Positions 1 to 5,904 of a DNA stretch of 8,807 bases are shown one piece after another. Positions within the stretch are counted from its first letter, which is position 1. Every line of letters begins with the position of its first letter. Origin of the DNA: Pseudomonadota bacterium (GTDB lineage Bacteria; Pseudomonadota; Gammaproteobacteria; JAKAQQ01); assembly GCA_021828425.1 (NCBI GenBank), contig JAKARN010000049.1:1-8807 (forward strand), written 5' to 3'. The notes under the pieces were generated by a model, which made no database searches, was not told where the DNA came from, and was given only the letters and a program-made list of their open reading frames with translations. Position numbers and translations under genes: made by a program.

Positions 1-1380
1 CTCGTCATCGTCTCGAACCGCGTCGCCATCCCGCACCGCCGGGGGCCCGCCCAGGGCGGGCTCGCCACGGGATTGCTCGAAGCCCTGAACCAGCACGGCG
101 GGCTCTGGTTCGGCTGGAACGGCCGGATCTCGGAAAATCCCGGCTCCGCCCCCACCCTCCAGACGGAGGGTCCCCTGAGCTTCGCGCTGACTCCCCTCAC
201 CCACCGGGAATTCGAGGGCTATTACATCGGTTTCGCGAACCGCTGCCTCTGGCCCGTCTTCCACGCCCAGCTCCACCTCCTGCACTACGACCGGTCCTCG
301 TTCGAAACCTACCTCGCGGTCAATGACCGCTGGGCGCGGATGCTGGAGGTCCAGATCCGTCCTCGCGACATCGTCTGGGTCCATGACTACCATCTCGTCC
401 CGCTCGGTGCCTGCCTCCGGGCCCTGGGTGTCCGGGCTCCCCTGGGGTTTTTTCTCCACACGCCCTTTCCGGGCGTCGACCTGCTCCGTGCCCTGCCGGA
501 GCAGACCGAAATCCTGGAAAGGCTGCTCGCCTACGATCTCATCGGATTCCAGACCCGGCTCGACTGTCAGTCGTTTTTCCGGGCCATTGCTTTTTTCCTG
601 CCAGAGGCACGGCTCGGAACGCATGGGATCCGGTTCCGGGGCCGCCTGATCCGGGTCAACTGCTTTCCGATCGGTATCGATGTCGACGAGGTCGCCCGGG
701 TGGCCCGCGCCGGCCACCAGAACCGCCATGGCCGCCGGCTCGTCACAAGCCTGGCCGGCCGCCGGCTCGTGCTCGGCATCGACCGGCTCGACTACAGCAA
801 GGGACTGGCCCTGCGCTTCCAGGCCTATGCCCGACTGCTCGAACACTGGCCGGAATTCCAGCGGCAGGTGGTCATGCTCCAGATTGCCCCGCTGTCACGG
901 ACCGAGGTGCCGGAATACGGGGAGATCCGGCGTGAACTGAACGAGATCGTGGGGGACATCCACGCCCGGCACGCGGAATACGACTGGATGCCGCTGCGCT
1001 ACCTGACCCGCGGCTTTCCGCGGAGCACCATCCTCGGTTTCCTGAGGCAGGCCGAGATCGGTCTCATCACTCCCCTCCGGGACGGCATGAACCTCGTGGC
1101 CAAGGAGTTCGTCGCGGCCCAACCGGAGGAATCCCCGGGTGTGCTCATCCTCTCGAGCCTGGCCGGCGCCGCACAGGAACTGGAGGAAGCGCTCATCGTG
1201 AACCCGTACAACAGGGACGAGGTCGCCCGGACCCTGGCCCAGGCACTGGCCATGGGACTCGACGAGCGTCGCCGACGCTGGGTCGCCCTGATGGACCGGC
1301 TGAGACAACGGGACCTCCACCACTGGACCGAGGCCTTCCTCGGGACACTGGCCGGGACCCGCGCCCGCCGTTCCGCCTGA
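1..1380 (+). CDS. otsA: Trehalose-6-phosphate synthase (5'-truncated by window edge)
   Basis: GT20 glycosyltransferase that joins UDP-glucose and glucose-6-phosphate to give trehalose-6-phosphate, a cytosolic step in making the osmoprotectant trehalose. The frame is open from base 1 and gives 459 residues; E. coli OtsA has about 474, so only a few N-terminal residues are missing. Family motifs appear in order (window residue numbers): LVIVSNRV at 1-8 with the sugar-phosphate Arg7, the QGGLATG glycine loop at 18-24, WFGWNG at 36-41, CLWPVFH near 82-88, VWVHDYHL at 125-132, GFFLHTPFP near 149-157, GIDRLDYSKGL near 259-269 with the UDP-glucose-binding Arg and Lys, and LRDGMNLVAKE near 359-369. 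All expected catalytic residues are present, so the enzyme should be active. A TTG at 73 can be read as a start but lies after the nucleotide-binding SNR motif, so it is not the true start. No otsB phosphatase is visible; the next gene is a mechanosensitive channel. Confidence 0.97.
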   Translation, partial: LVIVSNRVAIPHRRGPAQGGLATGLLEALNQHGGLWFGWNGRISENPGSAPTLQTEGPLSFALTPLTHREFEGYYIGFANRCLWPVFHAQLHLLHYDRSSFETYLAVNDRWARMLEVQIRPRDIVWVHDYHLVPLGACLRALGVRAPLGFFLHTPFPGVDLLRALPEQTEILERLLAYDLIGFQTRLDCQSFFRAIAFFLPEARLGTHGIRFRGRLIRVNCFPIGIDVDEVARVARAGHQNRHGRRLVTSLAGRRLVLGIDRLDYSKGLALRFQAYARLLEHWPEFQRQVVMLQIAPLSRTEVPEYGEIRRELNEIVGDIHARHAEYDWMPLRYLTRGFPRSTILGFLRQAEIGLITPLRDGMNLVAKEFVAAQPEESPGVLILSSLAGAAQELEEALIVNPYNRDEVARTLAQALAMGLDERRRRWVALMDRLRQRDLHHWTEAFLGTLAGTRARRSA

Positions 1381-1387
1381 ACCTTCG

Positions 1388-2476
1388 ATGACCGCACCCC
1401 CTTCCTGGCTGGCTCCCCCCGCGATACGGCTCCTGGCCTGGCTGGGCGTCCTGATCCTGGCCGCGCTGGCCGTCCAGATCACCGTCCGCCTGCTCGGAAA
1501 GAGACTCCCCGGCTTCACCCGGTTCACGGCCCGCCGTCTCGACCGCCCGTTGACCCTCCTCGTTCCGGTCGGGGTGGCGCGCTTGTCCCAGGGGCTCCTG
1601 CCGGTCGGCCCGGCGATCCTGGCCCCCCTCGACCACGGACTCCTCCTCCTCCTGATCGCCCTGACCGGCTGGGGACTGGTTGCCCTCTTCGATGCCTGGC
1701 GGGACTTCGTGACCGGAAAGCACCCGCTCGATGCCGCCGACAACCTGCGGGCACGCCAGCTTCATACCCAGCTCCAGATCATCCGCCGGACCTTCGTCAT
1801 CCTGGTCGGCCTGGTCAGTGCGGCCGCCATGCTCATGACCTTTCCCGCCGTCCGCCTCCTCGGAGCCACCCTCTTCGCCTCGGCCGGAGCCGCCGGACTC
1901 ATCGTCGGCCTGTCCGCCCGACCCCTGATCGTGAACCTGATTGCCGGGATCCAGATCGCGCTCACCGAACCGATCCGGCTCGACGACGTCGTCATCGTCG
2001 AGGGAGAGTGGGGATGGATCGAGGAGATCCGGGCCACCTACGTCGTCGTGCGGATCTGGGATCTCCGGCGGCTCGTCGTGCCGCTCTCCTACTTCATCGA
2101 ACAGCCCTTCCAGAACTGGACGCGCAACAAGGCTGATCTCCTGGGGCATCTTTTCCTGTATGCGGACTACACCCTGCCGGTCCAGGCGCTGCGCGAGGAA
2201 CTCCTGCGCCGCCTCGGGGAGACCCCCCTGTGGGACGGCAAGGCGGCCGGACTGCAGGTCACGGAGGCAACCCCCCAGGGCATCCAGCTGCGGGCGCTCA
2301 TGAGTGCCCGCAACAGCAGTGATTCCTGGAACCTGCGCTGCCTCATCCGCGAACAGTTGATCGCCTTCCTGCAGGACCGTTACCCCCAATGTCTGCCCCA
2401 CACCCGGATCGACTGGATGCCCCGGACATCCGGAAACCCGCCCCCGCCCGGTCTTCGGGAGAGCGGGTCCGGCTGA
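1388..2476 (+). CDS. MscS-family small-conductance mechanosensitive channel
   Basis: Inner-membrane channel that opens under membrane tension to release solutes during hypo-osmotic shock. The protein has 362 residues. Hydrophobic segments lie near residues 11-33, 55-75, 84-102 and 134-152. They are followed by the small-residue-rich pore helix (about 156-190, motif SAGAAGLIVGLSARPLIVN, resembling MscS TM3). The cytosolic beta domain follows, with EPIRLDDVVIVEGEWGWIEE at 194-213 and VPLSYFIEQPFQNWTR near 231-246, both typical of the family, and then an alpha/beta C-terminal domain to about 345. The proline- and glycine-rich tail is poorly conserved. The ATG lies 7 bases after the otsA stop with no clear Shine-Dalgarno sequence, so it is probably co-transcribed and may be translated by coupling. 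Pairing with otsA suggests a joint osmotic role (inference). Exact subfamily is not determined. Confidence 0.93.
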   Translation: MTAPPSWLAPPAIRLLAWLGVLILAALAVQITVRLLGKRLPGFTRFTARRLDRPLTLLVPVGVARLSQGLLPVGPAILAPLDHGLLLLLIALTGWGLVALFDAWRDFVTGKHPLDAADNLRARQLHTQLQIIRRTFVILVGLVSAAAMLMTFPAVRLLGATLFASAGAAGLIVGLSARPLIVNLIAGIQIALTEPIRLDDVVIVEGEWGWIEEIRATYVVVRIWDLRRLVVPLSYFIEQPFQNWTRNKADLLGHLFLYADYTLPVQALREELLRRLGETPLWDGKAAGLQVTEATPQGIQLRALMSARNSSDSWNLRCLIREQLIAFLQDRYPQCLPHTRIDWMPRTSGNPPPPGLRESGSG

Positions 2477-2527
2477 GCCGGAACGGCCGGGCATGGTGAA
2501 GCAGCAACGGGCCGAGCGGGAGCGGGC

Positions 2528-2653
2528 CAAAAGACGCAGACGACGCCTCGGATCTCGAAGGACGTACTGGAATTCTTCCGCGGGACAGGTCCTGGATGGC
2601 AAACCCGCATGGACAACGCGCTCAGGCGGTACGTCGCCGCGCAGCGGCGGTAA
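2528..2653 (+). pseudogene. BrnA-type (DUF4415) antitoxin remnant, copy A
   Basis: In the frame ending at the TAA at 2651-2653 the sequence reads QKTQTTPRISKDVLEFF, then RGTGPGWQTRMDNALRRY and VAAQRR. This matches the C-terminal ribbon-helix-helix half of BrnA antitoxins, where 'DVLEFFR.TG.GWQTRMN.ALR.YV' is the family hallmark. BrnA normally binds and neutralises the BrnT ribonuclease and represses its own operon. The N-terminal half (usually with a 'RTW.DPDDAPE' segment) is absent and there is no start codon in frame, so I read this as a decayed 3' fragment. It follows the MscS gene directly. The last 94 bases are repeated almost exactly at 3550-3643. Assignment is by motif memory; the frame was chosen because only it gives the family motif. 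Confidence 0.7.
2558..2651 (+). repeat. 94-bp direct repeat, left copy
   Basis: Matches 3550-3643 in the same orientation at a constant offset of 992 bases. The only mismatch is G2625 against A3617, which changes Arg to Lys in the encoded BrnA tail. Identity stops abruptly on the left (G2557 against A3549) and decays on the right just inside the stop codon (TAA against TGA). The two copies bracket the hicAB module. Confidence 0.95.
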
Positions 2654-2686
2654 GACGGTTTCATGAAAGCTCGTCGCTGCGGAAAA

Positions 2687-2708
2687 ATGATACTATTGGT
2701 GATATCAT
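2687..2708 (+). promoter_or_regulatory. Inverted repeat over the hicA start, candidate HicB operator
   Basis: ATGATA (2687-2692) and TATCAT (2703-2708) are perfect 6-bp inverted arms separated by 10 bases. The right arm overlaps the hicA ATG at 2707, and the left arm overlaps an AT-rich -10-like stretch (GATACTAT, 2689-2696). GGTGA at 2698-2702 in the spacer is the likely ribosome binding site. A ribbon-helix-helix HicB dimer commonly binds such half-sites in its own promoter. The arms could also pair in the mRNA and occlude the start. A further 10-bp palindrome, TTTCATGAAA, lies at 2659-2668. No convincing -35 element is visible. Confidence 0.5.
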
Positions 2709-2952
2709 GAATAGCGCTGAAAAGCGTCTTTCGCAGATGCGCGCCAACCCCAAAGGGGATTGGCGGATTGAGGATCTAGAGATGGTCGCCGCATCCTTGG
2801 GCATGCAGGTCAGAAAATCCGGCGGCAGTCACGCCGTGTTTTCGCATCGGGCTGCGACCTTGCGCGTGACGGTGCCTGTGCGTCGGCCCATCAAGCCGAT
2901 TTACATTCGACAGTTTGTCGATTTGATCGATGAGATTCGAGGTGCGCCGTGA
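2707..2952 (+). CDS. hicA: HicA-family mRNA interferase toxin
   Basis: Toxin of the type II HicAB system: a small double-stranded-RNA-binding-fold protein that cleaves mRNA and is blocked by HicB. The product has 81 residues, usual for the family. It carries the signature RKSGGSHAVF at 36-45 with the catalytic His42, followed by the strand TLRVTVPVRR and a C-terminal helix with IYIRQFVDLIDEI. The ATG at 2707 is chosen because it gives family length and has GGTGA just upstream; the frame is open back to 2596 but only through the BrnA-derived repeat. The stop overlaps the hicB start by 4 bases (GTGA). Codon use looks less GC-biased than in the otsA and channel genes, suggesting transfer. Confidence 0.92.
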   Translation: MNSAEKRLSQMRANPKGDWRIEDLEMVAASLGMQVRKSGGSHAVFSHRAATLRVTVPVRRPIKPIYIRQFVDLIDEIRGAP

Positions 2953-3302
2953 GCAACCTACCTGCCTTCGACAGTTATCCCTTCAGTGTTGAGCCGCTGC
3001 CAGCAGATGAGGGGGGGGGCTATGCCATCACTTTCCCGGATCTACCGGGCTGCCTCTCTGATGGCGAAACCGTTGCCGAGGCGATTGACAATGGTCGCGA
3101 AGCTTTTCAAGCGTGGATGGAATCGCTCATCGAGGATGGCAAGCCGATCCCTAAGCCGCACGGTGTCGCCGAGCCGGCGAAATTCGTGCTCCGCCTGCCG
3201 CGCACGCTACACAGTCGCCTGACCTCGCGCGCATCAGCCGAAGGCGTCAGCCTCAATTCCCTGGTACTGACATACGTTGCCGAGGGCTTGGGTCGTCACT
3301 GA
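2949..3302 (+). CDS. hicB: HicB-family antitoxin
   Basis: Antitoxin of the HicAB pair, binding HicA and repressing the operon. The product has 117 residues. The N-terminal HicB/RNase-H-like domain has YAITFPDLPGCLSDGETVAEA at 25-45 and the helix AIDNGREAFQAWMESLIEDG at 45-64. A linker leads to a C-terminal Arc-like ribbon-helix-helix (about 77-115) with KFVLRLPRTLHSRLTSRASA and SLNSLVLTYVAEGL. The GTG start at 2949 overlaps the hicA stop, giving translational coupling and balanced toxin and antitoxin. A run of nine G residues (3011-3019) encodes part of Glu-Gly-Gly-Gly near residue 21; slippage there would knock out the antitoxin frame. The gene looks intact. Confidence 0.93.
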   Translation: MSNLPAFDSYPFSVEPLPADEGGGYAITFPDLPGCLSDGETVAEAIDNGREAFQAWMESLIEDGKPIPKPHGVAEPAKFVLRLPRTLHSRLTSRASAEGVSLNSLVLTYVAEGLGRH

Positions 3303-3420
3303 CGGTTTCCACTTCTAGTACGGCGCGGTTTGCGGCACGTCATGGAAATGGCTCGACCCGGTGGCGCTGTTCCGGAAACTCCCGGGACCGCAGAACGCGC
3401 TGGCAAAGGTCAAGGTTTAG
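3303..3420 (+). other. Non-coding gap with a short unassigned fragment
   Basis: Between hicB and the BrnT remnant there is no complete gene. One frame is open between TAG 3316 and TAG 3418 and includes LPGPQNALAKVKV. This faintly recalls the 'GP.NALG.VKF' segment of YcbB-type L,D-transpeptidases. The match is short and could be chance, so I do not call a gene. Confidence 0.2.
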
Positions 3421-3507
3421 ACGCCGCGTGGCAAGGCGTGGCGGATCCTCTCCATGAGGAAAGCCAATGCGCATGAAATCAAAAGGCTCGCACCGCACCT
3501 GGCGTGA
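3421..3507 (+). pseudogene. BrnT-type toxin C-terminal remnant
   Basis: The frame ending at TGA 3505-3507 reads TPRGKAWRILSMRKANAHEI followed by KRLAPHLA. BrnT ribonuclease toxins end with '(I/W)RIISARKA...E...Y', so this matches their last strand and helix. An in-frame TAG at 3418 and the lack of any upstream BrnT core (EWDP..N.. start, central VGY/RLH strands) show that only the 3' end survives. It overlaps the start of the downstream BrnA remnant by about 35-40 bases, as is normal for brnTA operons, which supports the assignment. The toxin should be dead. Confidence 0.65.
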
Positions 3508-3645
3508 TCCCGACGACGCCCCAGAGGTCACCGGGGCTGATCTTGACCAAAGGACGTACTGGAATTCTTCCGCGGGACAGGTCCTGGATGGCAAACCCGC
3601 ATGGACAACGCGCTCAAGCGGTACGTCGCCGCGCAGCGGCGGTGA
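3467..3645 (+). pseudogene. BrnA-type antitoxin with internal deletion, copy B
   Basis: From ATG 3467 (or 3473) the frame reads MRMKSKGSHRTWRDPDDAPE followed by VTGADLDQ, the conserved BrnA N-terminus. At 3550 homology jumps, in a different frame, to the C-terminal half: DVLEFFRGTGPGWQTRM, then DNALKRYVAAQRR ending at TGA 3643-3645. The middle of the protein (hinge and first strand of the ribbon-helix-helix) is missing and the two halves are out of frame, so no functional antitoxin is made. The breakpoint coincides with the left edge of the 94-bp repeat. Reading straight through gives an irrelevant 61-residue frame ending at 3652. Copy A keeps part of the segment that is lost here. Confidence 0.72.
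3550..3643 (+). repeat. 94-bp direct repeat, right copy
   Basis: Second copy of 2558-2651 with one mismatch. Its left edge is the deletion joint inside BrnA copy B, which suggests the repeat was involved in the rearrangement. Confidence 0.95.
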
Positions 3646-3823
3646 GCGGTGACCCGCACGAGGCATTGGTCGCACCCGATACCCGGGGCTGGCTGACCCG
3701 GGCCAATCCCTGGCACCGGGTTGGCGGAGACACTCCTGCCGCCCGAGCGGGCCCTGGCAGCCAGTATCCAAAGACCCCGAGAAGCAGACAAAGGACCAGA
3801 CTGCGCTTGATGAGCTGATTCAT
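3614..3823 (-). pseudogene. Signal-peptide gene truncated after its leader
   Basis: Reading leftward from ATG 3823, the first residues, MNQLIKRSLVLCLLLGVFGY then WLPGPARAAG, form a textbook Sec signal peptide: positive n-region, hydrophobic core, and A-R-A cleavage near residue 28. AGGAA lies just before the start. The gene begins 31 bases after the stop of the membrane-anchored gene upstream (3855), so the two formed an operon. After the leader the sequence is low-complexity and recognisable as nothing; the frame then runs into the antisense of the BrnA repeat and stops at 3614. I infer that the body was lost when the brnA-bearing DNA arrived, with the joint near 3650-3700. An alternative is a genuine tiny secreted protein. 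Confidence 0.45.
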
Positions 3824-3854
3824 TTCCTGAACTCCCGCATGTGAATGAAAACCG

Positions 3855-4880
3855 TTACTGGCCCTTTCTGGCCTGGATCCGCTTGTAGTTCCGGCGGGCG
3901 AGTTGTTCGCCTTCCCGGATCTGCTCGTTCGTGAATTTGCTCTGGCTGTACCTCCAGATCACACGGGCCAGGTAGGGGGAGCGGGTGAGCAGGTAGGCCG
4001 TGTAGAGATCGGCAAAACGATGGATGGGGTGCTCGATGGTCCGTGGCTGGTACCAACTCACTTCATGGCTTTCCCGTAACCAGGCCTGGGCATTGCCCGC
4101 CCATGCCGCACGGCGATTGATTTCCCGGTACAACTTAACGCCACCCATGGCCACAGCCTGCTTCAACATCGCAGCCAGGTCCCAGTTGTAAACGTTATAA
4201 ATCGTGTTGGGGTTGAGGCTCCAGAGCGCGATCCGGCCCCAATGGGTAATGGTCTTCGTAAACCTTACTGGCCCCTGCCGGGGGTGGGTCTCCCCCGCAC
4301 AATAGCGGCTGACTTCCCGAAGCCGCCGGGCCGCGGCATGCGGATGGTCCGTGGGCATTCCATACATGTCCTCCCGGGTCGCCCGCATATGGGCGAGTTC
4401 CCGTTCCAGCCCACGTGAACCGGAAAAAGCCCCTTTGGCATTTACGGCATTAATCTTGCAGTATATCAACGATTTGAAGAGGATGTTTGCCGCCTGGACA
4501 TTCCCCCGGTTCGCCTGCGCCGCCAGGATCTTGTAACTGGAAGCCAGTGGGGGACCCGTGAGATCCGGTTGAAACGGCTTGAAGAACCCTGCCCTATTGA
4601 GCCGGTCTCTGTCCACGGCGCGTTGCCGGGGAGTCTCCCGGGGTGGGGGGCCCTTCAGGGGATCGTAGAAGTGAAACGGGGTCCGGACCGGATGCGACTG
4701 ACCCTTCCACGCCGGCCGGGTGTTCCAGAACGACTGGCCTGCCCACCGGGCGGCGGATCCCGGGATCCTCCCTGCCGCTGGGCGGGTCGTGTCCCGGCCG
4801 GCCCAATACCCAACCCCCGCTCCCGCCAGCAACAGTCCCACCAGGCCGATGGCCACTCCCTTACGCATGATCCCATCCAC
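3855..4880 (-). CDS. Membrane-anchored hypothetical protein, periplasmic domain
   Basis: Not assigned to a named family. The product has 341 residues from ATG 4880, or 337 from ATG 4868; both starts have purine-rich upstream sequence, and the second gives the cleaner leader MRKGVAIGLVGLLLAGAGVG. A hydrophobic segment at about residues 8-27 predicts an N-terminal anchor or signal, with the rest in the periplasm. The only two cysteines (141 and 194) could form a disulfide. SSYKILAAQANRGNVQAANI (114-133) resembles a Sel1/TPR-like helix pair, as in some hypothetical exported proteins of gammaproteobacteria. The C-terminus is rich in Arg and Tyr (YLARVIWRYSQSKF; LARRNYKRIQARKG). It is followed by a truncated secreted-protein gene 31 bases later. 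Function unknown. Confidence 0.75.
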   Translation of the reverse strand: MDGIMRKGVAIGLVGLLLAGAGVGYWAGRDTTRPAAGRIPGSAARWAGQSFWNTRPAWKGQSHPVRTPFHFYDPLKGPPPRETPRQRAVDRDRLNRAGFFKPFQPDLTGPPLASSYKILAAQANRGNVQAANILFKSLIYCKINAVNAKGAFSGSRGLERELAHMRATREDMYGMPTDHPHAAARRLREVSRYCAGETHPRQGPVRFTKTITHWGRIALWSLNPNTIYNVYNWDLAAMLKQAVAMGGVKLYREINRRAAWAGNAQAWLRESHEVSWYQPRTIEHPIHRFADLYTAYLLTRSPYLARVIWRYSQSKFTNEQIREGEQLARRNYKRIQARKGQ

Positions 4881-4900
4881 CCTTTTCCATTTGCACTTTC

Positions 4901-4930
4901 AAGCTAGCAGGCAGAAAGATAAGGTGTCAA
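4901..4930 (-). promoter_or_regulatory. Candidate sigma-70 promoter for the exported-protein operon
   Basis: On the minus strand a perfect TTGACA (-35) at 4930-4925 is followed after 18 bases by TAGCTT (-10) at 4906-4901, about 20 bases upstream of ATG 4880. The -10 matches consensus weakly, so the call is tentative. Confidence 0.4.
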
Positions 4931-5155
4931 ATTCGCGGGATCGACCCAGGCCTTGGCGGTCGATTCCGGGCTGGCCCGTGAACCCCCATCCGATCCGCCA
5001 CCCGGGGGAACCTTGGTCCTGGGAGTTTCCCCAGATGGGTCCGATGCGGAGTGAACTGTGGTGGGGTCGAGTCTATTAAGCGATGATTTCATGTCCTGCG
5101 ATCTCTCCAGACTGGAGGGACGGTTCTTCGCGATATGGGGCCGATGGGGGCATCG

Positions 5156-5184
5156 CTGTCTCACCAAAGGGTGGCTACTGAAAC
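5156..5184 (+). repeat. Imperfect direct repeat, parE-side copy
   Basis: Begins CTGTCTCACC and ends CTGAAAC. Compared with 5905-5932 it matches at 23 positions with five mismatches and one 1-base gap, including shared AAAGGGT and CTGAAAC words. It overlaps the last codons and stop of parE. The two copies bracket the parDE module in the same orientation. Confidence 0.5.
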
Positions 5185-5474
5185 AGGCTCACCCAATCAC
5201 GCGCTCCATGCACCACGCGCACGAGCTCGATGCCGTTCTTGATGATGCGATAGAGAAGCAGATAGTTACCCACCGGGTGATAGCGCAGCTCCGGTGCAAC
5301 GTCCGGCCGGGCGGTTCCGATATGTGGGTGGTCGGCAAGGAGCTTGGTCGATTGCTCGATCCTGTCGAGCAGCCGATCCGCAGCATCCGGATTGTCCTGC
5401 GCCACAAAGAACCAGATGTCTTCGAGGTCATGCTCGGCACGTGGAGTGCGTTTGACGCGCGATGTCCCACCCAC
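5175..5474 (-). CDS. parE: ParE/RelE-superfamily toxin
   Basis: Type II toxin with a RelE-like fold; ParE members poison DNA gyrase and RelE members cleave mRNA, and sequence alone does not settle which applies. The product has 99 residues. Family features are the N-terminal helix pair RTPRAEHDLEDIWFFVAQDN (9-28) and AADRLLDRIEQSTKLLADHP (31-50), then HIGTARPDVAPELRYHPVGN (51-70), and the strands YLLLYRIIKNGIELVRVVHG (71-90) ending ARDW. This layout is closest to ParE. The GTG start at 5474, 12 bases after the parD stop, is the only reasonable start; a purine-rich AAAGAAG precedes it. The gene is intact and its final codons overlap an imperfect repeat that recurs beyond the module. Confidence 0.92.
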   Translation of the reverse strand: MGGTSRVKRTPRAEHDLEDIWFFVAQDNPDAADRLLDRIEQSTKLLADHPHIGTARPDVAPELRYHPVGNYLLLYRIIKNGIELVRVVHGARDWVSLFQ

Positions 5475-5486
5475 CGGAAAACTTCT

Positions 5487-5762
5487 TTACTTGCGCGAGC
5501 TTTGGAGACGCTGCCGGCCACGCCGTTTTATGGCAGGGATATTCAGATCGCCGGCGGGGCCGCTGCTGACTCCCTCGTCCCAGAGCTTGCGCAACCCAGC
5601 AATGGCCTCGGCGCGCGTCGCACGGCGCGCCTTCCACTCGCGTAACGCTTCGCGGATGACCTCGCTGTTCGAGGCGTAGTCGCCGGTATCGACTGCGCTT
5701 CGAACCAAGGTCACCATATCTGTCGGAAGCGCCACACTGATTTTCTCGATGGTGCCACTCAT
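5487..5762 (-). CDS. parD: ParD-family antitoxin
   Basis: Antitoxin partner of the downstream ParE; it binds the toxin and autoregulates. The product has 91 residues from ATG 5762. The N-terminal ribbon-helix-helix reads EKISVALPTDMVTLVRSAVD (6-25), then TGDYASNSEVIREALREW (26-43), a classic ParD signature. A basic linker follows, and then the toxin-binding tail with GLRKLWDEGVSSGPAGDL (56-73). I prefer ATG 5762 over the longer frame from 5798 because TTAGGAG lies about 7 bases upstream and the extra residues would read through the promoter and operator. It is first in the parDE operon. Confidence 0.92.
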   Translation of the reverse strand: MSGTIEKISVALPTDMVTLVRSAVDTGDYASNSEVIREALREWKARRATRAEAIAGLRKLWDEGVSSGPAGDLNIPAIKRRGRQRLQSSRK

Positions 5763-5779
5763 GGAGTCACTCCTAAGTC

Positions 5780-5810
5780 TGGTAGGCAATAGTAGCATAA
5801 TTTCCTACCA
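5780..5810 (-). promoter_or_regulatory. parDE promoter with overlapping inverted repeat (ParD operator)
   Basis: TGGTAGG (5780-5786) and CCTACCA (5804-5810) are perfect 7-bp inverted arms with a 17-base spacer. On the minus strand the spacer contains TACTAT (5794-5789) and TATGCT (5799-5794), either of which could be the -10 element. The site sits 18 bases upstream of ATG 5762. A dyad over the promoter is what ParD autoregulation would require; operator binding is inferred. Confidence 0.6.
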
Positions 5811-5904
5811 TCGATCGTGCCCCGGGGCGCTCTGAGCAGACCGTGGTGGCAGCCGCCACCAAGGGAGTTTGGCCATCGCCCCTGAGGAGCTGGTGCCCGG
5901 CTCT

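Noticed and set aside
895..1743. 282-residue minus-strand open frame
   Set aside because: Shadow of otsA and mscS with low-complexity translation and no family motifs.
1193..2602. 469-residue minus-strand open frame across otsA and the channel gene
   Set aside because: Antisense to two clearly conserved genes; composition is the Gly/Arg/Asp-rich pattern of GC-rich shadow frames.
2635..2649. GC-rich stem-loop CGCCGC-GCA-GCGGCG as a terminator (also at 3627-3641)
   Set aside because: No T-tract follows, and the bases encode the conserved BrnA tail Ala-Ala-Gln-Arg-Arg; the dyad is likely coincidental.
2596..2706. Upstream start for hicA at 2596
   Set aside because: The extra 37 residues come from an out-of-frame reading of the brnA repeat; ATG 2707 gives family length and has a ribosome binding site.
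5105..5117. CTCCAG-A-CTGGAG palindrome as a recombination site
   Set aside because: Too short, with no second copy and no recombinase nearby.
4904..5167. 87-residue minus-strand frame upstream of the exported-protein gene
   Set aside because: Contains AKAWVDPANLTP, faintly like a BrnA N-terminus, but the rest is low-complexity and the candidate promoter lies inside it.
5058..5645. 195-residue plus-strand open frame
   Set aside because: Antisense to parD and parE, which carry strong family motifs and an operon layout.
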